Origin: a virus
Reading direction: 5' to 3' (one strand)
IMG/VR virus record: IMGVR_UViG_3300033141_005199
Location: 1 to 58,395 of that record
DNA: 58,395 nucleotides
A model generated the notes under the pieces. That model saw only the letters and a program-made list of their open reading frames with translations, was not told the DNA's origin and made no database searches. Numbering within the stretch: position 1 is the first letter of the stretch; every line of letters begins with the position of its first letter. This document shows positions 1 through 7,700 of this stretch, one piece after another. The translations under genes and the position numbers were made by a program.

Positions 1-412
1 TTAGCTGACGGTAGATGAATTCTGCGATACCGTCCACTAGGCTCCCAACGGTTTCACGCATAACCCTACGTCTTATCTTCTCATAGTTCCCAGACTCGTC
101 TCCAATAACCCATATAAATTTGCCTATTACCTCTGGGTGAATCGGGTCATAGTACTCCCGCAGAGTCCACTTATCACCGTCACATTCTCCTGAGACCTCC
201 TTAAGCCGTGTCTCCATATCTCTCCGCTCGGAGCTTGTTGGTTCTCTATTTACCCTATGGTAGTCTTCATCTGACGGTGATAAAACCCAGTCTAGGGCTA
301 GGAATTTACCTAGGGTTCTAGCGCCTTCTATTGTCTGGGGGTCACTGTTTGCTGCTTTTGAAAAGAGTTCTTCATGTAGCTCCCGTATTTCACGCACCGT
401 CTTCATACTCAT
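1..412 (-). CDS. Hypothetical protein, part of a gene that crosses the circular junction
   Basis: This reading frame starts at ATG 412 and runs off the left edge without a stop. Because the first 21 bases repeat the last 21, it continues at the right edge and stops at 58334-58336, giving a protein of about 150 residues. It begins MSMKTVREIRELHEELF, is rich in charged residues, and its middle contains YYDPIHPEVIG. The start overlaps the end of the upstream gene, so the two are probably translated together. I do not recognise the family. Confidence 0.75.
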   Translation of the reverse strand, partial: MSMKTVREIRELHEELFSKAANSDPQTIEGARTLGKFLALDWVLSPSDEDYHRVNREPTSSERRDMETRLKEVSGECDGDKWTLREYYDPIHPEVIGKFIWVIGDESGNYEKIRRRVMRETVGSLVDGIAEFIYRQL

Positions 413-713
413 ACACCAGTATTTCTCTTATATCTGGGACAAGAAGTATTTTTGAGCCAAATAAAGTTATGGGATATGTAAAGTTCTTAATCTTGCCCCC
501 GTCCTCGATCATTGATATAGGCAACAACACAATAAACGGACTTTGATTCCCCATACATAGTGCATTCGCAATTGATGCGAGAATTTCAGCTTTCAATTCC
601 TTTGTAATAGTAAACGAGTCTAAGGTTGCCCTGTATTCTCCATCAACCCCTTCAATATCATTAGCGAATGCTACCACAGTGTCCTTGTTAATGTCGTCTT
701 CACTTTCCCTCAT
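390..713 (-). CDS. Hypothetical protein, 107 aa
   Basis: This small acidic protein has no cysteine cluster, signal peptide or membrane segment. Its C-terminal half (FIVLLPISMIEDGG onward) has the alternating hydrophobic pattern of beta strands. The start codon overlaps the end of the phosphatase gene upstream and the stop overlaps the next start, so it lies in a tightly coupled minus-strand operon. I do not recognise the family. Confidence 0.7.
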   Translation of the reverse strand: MRESEDDINKDTVVAFANDIEGVDGEYRATLDSFTITKELKAEILASIANALCMGNQSPFIVLLPISMIEDGGKIKNFTYPITLFGSKILLVPDIREILVYEYEDGA

Positions 714-1269
714 CTACCTTATCCTCCTTCTTATCTACGTGTTTCTCCGTTATATGTTTTACTACTTGCTTCGCCATCTCAGCCACATACTCCGCAGTCT
801 CCCCAATCAATGGTTCACCAACCACCACCCTACGGATATTCTCGTCTATCTCGGCGTTTAATCTACGACTGTATTCATAGCTCTCATACATGGCGTCAAC
901 CATAGCTACAAACCAGTGCATCCAATCATAGTGAATAAACGTCTCAGGATGCTTCTCCTTAACCAGTTCGTAGGCTTCATCATACTTCATGCCCTGCACA
1001 TAGTAGAGGTAACATGCCACTAGGAACGGGCTACGATCCACCCCTCCATGACAGTAGATTATAACTGGGAGTCCGCTGTCACGTATTTTCTCGATTTGCT
1101 CAACCATAGCTAATATCCTGTAGAACTCGTTATCCGTTAAGCCGTAGTCTATTCTCCACTGGGTTAAGTCGTAGTGAATTATAGGTGACTCAACGCCATA
1201 GTAGTCACTGAAGCCGTCTACGTCTACATCTGAGCCAAGGTACAGGTTTTCAACTACCTCAGTTAACAT
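700..1269 (-). CDS. Dual-specificity-type protein phosphatase
   Basis: The protein carries the Cys-x5-Arg signature of cysteine-dependent phosphatases: CHGGVDRS, with the nucleophile at about C73 and the phosphate-binding arginine at about R79. An N-terminal VVENLYLGS resembles the LYLG start of dual-specificity phosphatases, and the length of 189 aa fits a single catalytic domain. Such enzymes form a phosphocysteine intermediate and remove phosphate from proteins, or in some viral members from RNA 5' ends. A second copy with the same GG-hydrophobic-DRSPF core lies at 10.7 kb. The substrate cannot be told from sequence. The long charged C-terminal tail (about residues 150-189) is not part of the fold. 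Confidence 0.85.
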   Translation of the reverse strand: MLTEVVENLYLGSDVDVDGFSDYYGVESPIIHYDLTQWRIDYGLTDNEFYRILAMVEQIEKIRDSGLPVIIYCHGGVDRSPFLVACYLYYVQGMKYDEAYELVKEKHPETFIHYDWMHWFVAMVDAMYESYEYSRRLNAEIDENIRRVVVGEPLIGETAEYVAEMAKQVVKHITEKHVDKKEDKVDEGK

Positions 1270-1289
1270 GTCTATTATACCTCCACCGT

Positions 1290-2012
1290 TTACTTAGCAG
1301 TCTTCTTCGACCCCCCACCACGTTTAACCTCTATCTCACCCTCTGACTTCAACTCCTGCAATATACTGACCACGAAATCTGTGTCTAACTCTAGGTCAAT
1401 TATAATGTCGCTTGTCCAGCAACCAGGGTGCTTCACGATGTAGTCTAGTATCATTTCTCTAGCTTCGCTACGCGGTATGTCTGCCTCGCCACGTAGGTTG
1501 ATGACACCTAGTGGCTTCGATGGTTTCTCCTCCTTGACACCGTCTTCCCCATTGCTACCCGTATATGCCTTGACTTTTTCTATGAGTTTTTCCAGTAGAT
1601 CTGCGGTGGATACGGCATTCTCCTTAGTCTGCTTCATGTATTCGATTATCTCCTCCTTGGTGTTCTTAACTATTATGGTCTTCTTGAAGTGTGTGAGAAG
1701 TTCATACCACTCATCTATAGATTCACTCTCTACGACGCCTTGAAGCCAGTCGCATGCGGAGCAGCTTCCGAAGTAGCCTTCTATGAAGTACCATTTCTCG
1801 CCGTCTGTGCCACAGTAGAAGAAGTCCCCTTGGTAGCCATCGTCATATACGGCTAACCAGTCAACGTCTGGGTGTAGGGCGCATATGATGTCGTCGTAGT
1901 CATACATTCCCACCGTGTCTCTGATGGTGTACGCTCTTAGGCGATCCATATTCCATATTACATCGTATAGTTTAAACACCTTATCTCCCAGTATCTCAAC
2001 ATCCTTCCTCAT
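1290..2012 (-). CDS. Two-domain protein: cysteine-containing N-terminal domain and C-terminal winged helix
   Basis: Residues 1 to about 110 form an aromatic-rich domain with a compact GSCSACDW cysteine motif. A linker rich in G, S, E and K follows. The last 65 residues (PRSEAREMILDYIV onward, ending in a basic GGGSKKTAK tail) look like a winged helix-turn-helix. The C-terminal part suggests nucleic-acid binding, possibly regulation of early viral genes, but this is inference. It lies just upstream of the phosphatase gene in the same direction. Confidence 0.75.
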   Translation of the reverse strand: MRKDVEILGDKVFKLYDVIWNMDRLRAYTIRDTVGMYDYDDIICALHPDVDWLAVYDDGYQGDFFYCGTDGEKWYFIEGYFGSCSACDWLQGVVESESIDEWYELLTHFKKTIIVKNTKEEIIEYMKQTKENAVSTADLLEKLIEKVKAYTGSNGEDGVKEEKPSKPLGVINLRGEADIPRSEAREMILDYIVKHPGCWTSDIIIDLELDTDFVVSILQELKSEGEIEVKRGGGSKKTAK

Positions 2013-2071
2013 CCACTACACCTCCAATGCGGGTTAAAGAATGTTCCACATTTCCTATTCATCACCCTTCA

Positions 2072-2410
2072 TCACCTTCCTCCGTCACCACGTAGCGTGA
2101 ACCACTCCACAATCTCCCTCGTGGGGAAACGTGAAAGATGCCAACCCTCCTTATCCGCCCACAGGCTAATCTTAGTATCAGGGTTAATCTTCTTGATCAA
2201 CCAGTAGGCAGCAACATACAGCCTAAACCTTAGATCATCAATCTCCCTAACTCGCAGCCACCATAACGCCTTACTACGTATTGGGTGATGCTGTATCCTT
2301 ATCTCCGGTACGCATGTCCAGCGCCAAGCATCCTTCTCATAGCCTGCCCGTTGATCACATCGGTCACACTCCGCGTCATCCACATATTTATTGAAAAGTA
2401 GGCAATACAT
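2072..2410 (-). CDS. Hypothetical protein with an N-terminal cysteine cluster
   Basis: This is a basic, tryptophan-rich protein of 112 aa. Cysteines at about positions 3, 15, 18 and 33 (including CDRC) could bind a metal, although the spacing is not that of a standard zinc ribbon. Its start lies three bases from the stop of the ASCH gene, so they are co-transcribed. Family unknown. Confidence 0.7.
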   Translation of the reverse strand: MYCLLFNKYVDDAECDRCDQRAGYEKDAWRWTCVPEIRIQHHPIRSKALWWLRVREIDDLRFRLYVAAYWLIKKINPDTKISLWADKEGWHLSRFPTREIVEWFTLRGDGGR

Positions 2411-2413
2411 TAG

Positions 2414-2713
2414 TTATACCTCCACCACGAACTCGTATGCCCACCTCTCACCCCAGCCTGGGTGCAGTGACTCGTACAGCTCCTCGAATTGTTCGGGGGT
2501 GTAGCCTCCCTCATCATAGGCGTCCACAGGGTGAATAGGTTGCCCACGCTTCTCAAGCCACTTATGCGTTACCCGTATTCTGAATAAACCTGCTTTGCCT
2601 CTTCCAGGCTGAACCGCGTATGTTCTTCCAACCATGTATCTGCTGCTCTCACGCCTAGTCATGGTTTTCTCGCCTCTAGCTATCTTATCTATGTGTTCAC
2701 CGCTGAATATCAC
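2414..2713 (-). CDS. ASCH-domain protein
   Basis: The N-terminus MIFSGEHIDKIARGEKTMTRR matches the start of ASCH-domain proteins, where a conserved GxKTxTRR segment lines the RNA-binding cleft. It is followed by the expected strands (YAVQPGRG, GLFRIRVTHKW) and an acidic helix, in the usual length of about 100 aa. ASCH proteins are small PUA-like folds, some with RNase or amidohydrolase activity on modified nucleosides, and they are common in viruses. The four-base overlap with the upstream gene shows an operon. The exact activity is unknown. Confidence 0.75.
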   Translation of the reverse strand: MIFSGEHIDKIARGEKTMTRRESSRYMVGRTYAVQPGRGKAGLFRIRVTHKWLEKRGQPIHPVDAYDEGGYTPEQFEELYESLHPGWGERWAYEFVVEV

Positions 2714-2907
2714 TGTGAGATCTCCTTCATAACTCTCTTTGGCAGATGCTCCATTAGGTATCGTAGCGTGGTGAATCCTCCCAGTAACTCGTTTGATATG
2801 CGTGGGTTACGGAGTTTGTAGGTTTCCTCAAGTATCTTGGAGCTTAACAATTCCTCGGTGGAGTCATCAACCTCAAGAACCGATAATAACCATTCATCTA
2901 GCTTCAT
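2710..2907 (-). CDS. Small helical protein, paralogue of its upstream neighbour
   Basis: This 65-residue acidic helical protein begins MKLDEWLLSVLEVDDS. The protein encoded just upstream begins with the closely similar SLDEWIMQILQVDTS, so the two are probably a tandem duplication. Neither shows a catalytic motif. Coupled overlaps on both sides suggest co-expression, perhaps as subunits of one complex. Confidence 0.65.
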   Translation of the reverse strand: MKLDEWLLSVLEVDDSTEELLSSKILEETYKLRNPRISNELLGGFTTLRYLMEHLPKRVMKEISQ

Positions 2908-3103
2908 CTAGCTCACCAAGCATCTCCTCTCTGATCTTAGCTAAACCACTTATATAGCTTACGCTTCTAACCAGTTTAGCCATATTCTCATACGCGTACA
3001 TGCTCCTCAGCTCTGTGAATACCTCAGAGTTCTTCATAGCCTCCGCACTGGTGTCCACCTGCAGTATCTGCATTATCCACTCGTCGAGACTCGTCATCTG
3101 CAT
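2894..3103 (-). CDS. Small helical protein, tandem paralogue
   Basis: This 69-residue protein shares the LDEW-hydrophobic-LxVDxS N-terminal motif with the downstream gene product. The rest is helical and rich in E, M and L. Two in-frame ATGs (3103 and 3097) are possible; the first directly follows the upstream stop. Function unknown. Confidence 0.65.
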   Translation of the reverse strand: MQMTSLDEWIMQILQVDTSAEAMKNSEVFTELRSMYAYENMAKLVRSVSYISGLAKIREEMLGELDEAR

Positions 3104-3104
3104 C

Positions 3105-3407
3105 TCACTCTACGTAGCTTTCCTCCAGTAGCTTGGAAACATCCACGCCTATCCCACTGAGAATATTCTCCATAGCCATATTCTCACCGTTAAGCCTACG
3201 CCACTCATCTACGTCCTCCTTGGATACACCTAGCTGGCATATCAGGTATTCTACGAGGTCAACTTTATCCACGGCTCCGAGTCCCTTAACCACTCCTCCG
3301 CCTTGAAACTGTTTTCCGTCGCTTGCTATGAGTATGTAGCTGGTTGGGTTCTCCACGTCTAGGCTTTCAGCTAGTAGACGTATTTCCTCAGCTTTCTCAC
3401 TGTTCAC
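3105..3407 (-). CDS. Hypothetical protein, 100 aa
   Basis: This acidic protein has a possible beta-hairpin core (SYILIASDGKQF) and a helical C-terminus. No family motif is evident. The start overlaps the preceding coiled-coil gene and the stop overlaps the following small paralogue, so it belongs to the same early operon. Confidence 0.7.
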   Translation of the reverse strand: MNSEKAEEIRLLAESLDVENPTSYILIASDGKQFQGGGVVKGLGAVDKVDLVEYLICQLGVSKEDVDEWRRLNGENMAMENILSGIGVDVSKLLEESYVE

Positions 3408-3951
3408 CCTTCACATCTCCTTCAACATATTCATCACCCCAGCTATCAGCGAAGCCATGCTCCACAGCATACTTGTAGAAAGGTATGTCTTCACAAGGAG
3501 GATCGTCCCAGTATTCTATGTGAAGCTCTAATGTACGCCTCTCCTTGTCTAACTCTTTCTTTATTCTATTGTATTTTCTCTCCAAGACTTCTATCCTCTC
3601 CTCGTACGCTTGTTTTGCCAGTTCACGCCAATACTTAAACACAGTTTCTCTGAGATGATTTAACCGTTCTCTATGATCCCTAAAGATTATATGCGTATCC
3701 TCATATTCCTTCATAGCCTCTTCAAGTGCTTCAAGTTTATTCTCTGCAAACCTATTTTTCCAATGCTCGTAATCTTCGGGTTTTAAGTACCAGTGATAAT
3801 CATACATCTTCCCATTATGCGTTAAGAAGACATCAACCAACGTTTGGTATTCGTTTGGTTTATTCATAAAATATCTATTATGACTGACGGATACACGTAG
3901 CTTTGGTGCTTCACTCATTTTTAGCGTATTAGATAAGTCTTCACAGGTCAC
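3397..3951 (-). CDS. Hypothetical coiled-coil protein
   Basis: The first 65 residues look like an antiparallel beta domain (LRVSVSHNRYFM, VDVFLTHNGKMYDY). Residues of about 70-150 form a strongly charged coiled coil with regularly spaced E, K, R and L. The gene is more A+T-rich than its neighbours. The GTG start at 3951 shares bases with the stop of the ssDNA-binding protein gene, so translation is probably coupled. No known family. Confidence 0.7.
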   Translation of the reverse strand: MTCEDLSNTLKMSEAPKLRVSVSHNRYFMNKPNEYQTLVDVFLTHNGKMYDYHWYLKPEDYEHWKNRFAENKLEALEEAMKEYEDTHIIFRDHRERLNHLRETVFKYWRELAKQAYEERIEVLERKYNRIKKELDKERRTLELHIEYWDDPPCEDIPFYKYAVEHGFADSWGDEYVEGDVKGEQ

Positions 3952-4682
3952 TGCGTAGCCTCCAGCACTGTGAGCTTTGTGCGTCGCGTCGATGAGAGCT
4001 GCGTCATATTATCGAACGGAGTCTTAACCATCATGTTGCTAAGCGATATATGTGAACCCTGCGTGACTCTATCCAGCACGTCGTACGCTAACTTATCCCA
4101 TGTGCTGACTCGAACCACGTTGCCTCCACGTGTCCGCATCTTGAAGCTACACACTGTCACTATGTTGCCGTCACGTAGCTCCACGTCTCTCGCCGACGGC
4201 TTATCGATGACTTCCCCAGCTATATCAGTGAAGCTTCCTACTTCATATACCTTGTTAGGGGCACCGTGTGGCGCTCCCTCCGTAGCCTGAGTCCCCTGCT
4301 TATCGTCGGCTTGAAACCTCCAGCACTTATCCCTCCTCACCCACCTGTATCCCCACGCCGTTAGCTTCTGATCTATTTCACTCCAGCAGTCGCCGAGGAA
4401 CCTTAACGGCTTAACCACTTCCCCCTGTTCCTCATATTTAAGTAGGTTGATGTTTGCGCCAAGCGACTCCTCTAGTTTATCAAGGGTTGGGGGGTGGACG
4501 GAGTCGTCACCGCCCCCATCTACGCTGGATTCAAGCATGGTTAGCCTCTGCTCAATTAACGTAATTCTACTTGTGACGTTATCTAGCCCGACGCGTATAG
4601 CGTCTGTGGACTCCTTTACCCCGCGTAGAGCGTCACGTATAGCAGATAGTTGCTCACCTGAAACATGATTACTTTCACTCAA
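3948..4682 (-). CDS. Single-stranded DNA-binding OB-fold protein with an unusual N-terminal module
   Basis: The C-terminal 100 residues look like an RPA-type OB fold: VGSFTDIAGEVID, TVCSFKMRTRGG, VVRVSTWDKLAYDVL, SHISLSNMMVK. Such proteins coat single-stranded DNA during replication and repair. Residues of about 1-55 form a heptad coiled coil that could oligomerise the protein. The middle (PPTLDKL to KCWRF) is a module also found in the protein at 11911-12609. The gene starts with TTG at 4682, about 30 nt below a strong CTTAAATAC promoter that overlaps the end of the MCM gene. It is thus placed next to the helicase it would work with. Confidence 0.75.
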   Translation of the reverse strand: MSESNHVSGEQLSAIRDALRGVKESTDAIRVGLDNVTSRITLIEQRLTMLESSVDGGGDDSVHPPTLDKLEESLGANINLLKYEEQGEVVKPLRFLGDCWSEIDQKLTAWGYRWVRRDKCWRFQADDKQGTQATEGAPHGAPNKVYEVGSFTDIAGEVIDKPSARDVELRDGNIVTVCSFKMRTRGGNVVRVSTWDKLAYDVLDRVTQGSHISLSNMMVKTPFDNMTQLSSTRRTKLTVLEATQ

Positions 4683-4713
4683 ACATATTCACATGTAGAG
4701 TGAGTACTACAGG

Positions 4714-4727
4714 GTATTTAAGCTTTA
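4714..4727 (-). promoter_or_regulatory. BRE/TATA promoter for the ssDNA-binding protein operon
   Basis: On the minus strand the sequence reads AAAGCTTAAATAC, a TATA box with a purine-rich BRE. It sits about 35 nt before the TTG start at 4682 and overlaps the stop codon of the MCM gene. The same core recurs before many genes in this genome. Confidence 0.75.
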
Positions 4728-7700
4728 CGATTTGCCATCACTCCAACTCATGAGGGTTGTGGGACAAGCAACGTAGCCGTATTTAGGCTCCCATATGATG
4801 TCACGCTCCAACGCGTAGTCAATGATCTTACGCGCCCTAGTTGAGTCAACGTTGCCGAGGCTCAGTAGCTTCTCCTTCAGCTCACGTACGCCGATCATCG
4901 GGTTGCCGTTAACAGTCATATGGTAGTCCCCCGACTCAACCATTGACTCGATGATCCGTGGGAGATACCTTGCCTGCTCCTCCAGGCTCTTAGGCGCCAT
5001 GCCCTCGAATGGTGCAACGTCAACCTTACCTGTGTATGGATCCTTCCACGTCTCGTTGATGTATAGCTCGAATAGCCTTATAGCCCTCTCAGCGTCATCC
5101 ATCGACGCCTCTTCCCGTAGATGCATTCTGGCTGACGCCTCTGTTAGGCGTTCAAGAGCCTCTATCTGCCTAGGAGTTATCTGAAGCCCGTTACCGTCAA
5201 GCGCGCACTCCCTCCGCTTAGATATGAAGTATGTCTTCAGCCTCATAAGGGCATCCCTGCTGACACGCGGCGTAACCGTCTTACTGTACGCTACGTATTG
5301 CTTAAGATCCTCGACGCTAAGCATGGGGTGCATAGTGTCGCCTAAGCCGAGTATCCTGTCAACCATCGCGCTGTCACGCTCCTCATCCATCGGGTCAAGC
5401 ATAATGAATATCAAATCGAATCTGCTGAGTAGGCTAGGTGGGAAGCCTTTAACGTTCTCAGGGATCGTCTTATACACGTTATACACGCCGTCACTCGGGT
5501 TACACGCGGCAATCACCCCACACCTGCTATTCAAGGTTGCGTGAAGCCCACCCTTATCAATCGGGATAATCTGCTGCTCCATCGCTGGGTGAATCTTCTC
5601 ACGATCCTCCTTATTCATCTTGTCCAGTTCATCGAGACAGTTGTGGACGGTTGCACCACAGAGTACGAAGCTGTGGGTGTGTTTGATTGTTAGGTCGTAG
5701 ACTCTTCGCTTTCCCTTTTTCTCGACGGACTTCACGGGGTTCAACAGATATGGTTTGACTGGTGGTTTAAACGGTTTGCCGGCTAGCCTAACCCAGTGCG
5801 GTCTGAGTGTTTCCATGAGTTCGACGGTTACCCGCCTCTTCTTAAGTGCGAGGTATATTCTACTGGATAACCCTGTTTTCACTGCGTAGCTCCAGTTGAA
5901 CTTGGTGTCTTCAAACCATTTGAAGTAGTCGTCATCCAGCACGCTGTCATAACTGGTTATCTTGGTTTTGGGTTCCACGTGGTATAGTTTCGCCTTGTTT
6001 TTCCCGACCACCCTGTCTTTGAACAGCTCTACTACTCGGTTATAGCTTCTCAGGGATGTTATCCTTATGGTTCTCCCCCTTATAACTGACAGTATTCCGA
6101 GTTGGTGGAAGAGGCTGTTAACCAGCTTGACTAGGTTTAGTATAGTGTCACCGTATTTGGTTCTACCCAGAGTTATCGTTATCTCACGTTTCACGCCGTG
6201 GGATCCCTTCTTGTGGGAAACACAGGCGTCGGTTGAAAGTATGCCTGCGAGGAACCCGATTTTGTATCCGTAGGTGTGCTTCGCTAGGCGTTGGCGGTGA
6301 ATCAGGTTGAACAGTTCTCTTTTCAGCTTCTTAGAGGAGAACGACGCTGATATTGTAGGTGAGAACGTCGCTTGTTTTCCTTTAATATATGTTGTTTGGT
6401 TGTCTCTCTCATAAATGCTTGGCTTCTTCCCGTAGTGCTTCTCTATCAGGCTTAAAACATACTGCGTCCTATCACTGTTCTTCTTCGACGCGGAGAAACA
6501 TAAACCGTTTTTAATCGACTTCTCGTTCAAGTAAATGTCTGAGACCCCGAAGCCGTGGATAAACCCAACTTCAAAATCCTCCTCATCAACCACACCAGTC
6601 TCTATGGTTGGAATCTTAACATAATCCCCATCCGTCAGACGCCCTGCCTCAACCCAACCCCTCTGAGTCAGAACCAGATGATCACCTGTACACACCACCT
6701 CATCCCCACTATACAGCTTGACCACAACAGTGTCCTTCTCACCATTATAGAATTTATTAACAACCTCCTCGAATACCCCACCCATCCCTAGAACCCAATC
6801 ACCAACTTCAACCTCCTGTATTCGCTTCAAACCACTCCTCGTAACCACGAATTGATCCTCAGCGATACACGCCGTTCCCATATCGGCGAGTGCCATTGTC
6901 CCAGCGGCCAGCACGAATCTGCCATCACTATCCTTAGTCAAGGCAGCCGTAAGGCCGACGCCACTTACACCTCCTCCACTGCTGTAGACTCCACGTACAC
7001 TTGCCTTAGATGCGAAGAGTAGGAACTGTGTGTTGTGAGTTGGCACAAGTTCTTTTCCACAAAGGAATAAATGGCTAGGACTATCAACAGCTATACATTT
7101 AACTGGGACTGTTTCTCTTTTTCTAACCTCAACAATATATCTTTGTCTGGTGGTTTTTCTCTGAGTTTTTCTTTTTTTCTTGTTTTTACGTGAAAGCCTA
7201 AATATTGGAAGATTTGTCGTGAAATAAATTTTAAAAACGTCCTTACATTTCTTGCCGCCATATGAACCCGTTGCCTTACTAACTGTGTTTTTAATTCCCA
7301 GACTCCATAAAAGACTACGCACCGCTTGCATAAGTTCCTTGTTGGTCGTAATAAATACTGATGAAGAAGGTTCTTGGGTTCCATCGGAATCCATAAGTCC
7401 CTGTAAAAGAGAGAGTCTTTGTTCAATAGATGAGAATAAATACTCCTCGGGTATGTGTTTGTTTCCAAGAAGATTGTTTTCTCTTAACAATTTCCGTAAT
7501 CCTAAGATTCCATATTCATATTTTCTGCTTTTCCTTTTTCTTATTTTAAATCCATCCTTTTTAATTTCCTCTAATATTTCTTCTTCAGCGCATGTTATGG
7601 CCCCATCATTTGAATTTCCATCACCAAGCCATATTCCAAGAGTGTAAGGTGGTATTGGCAGATTTCTTTCTGGAAACTTAACTGGCTTTGCCATTGGAAT

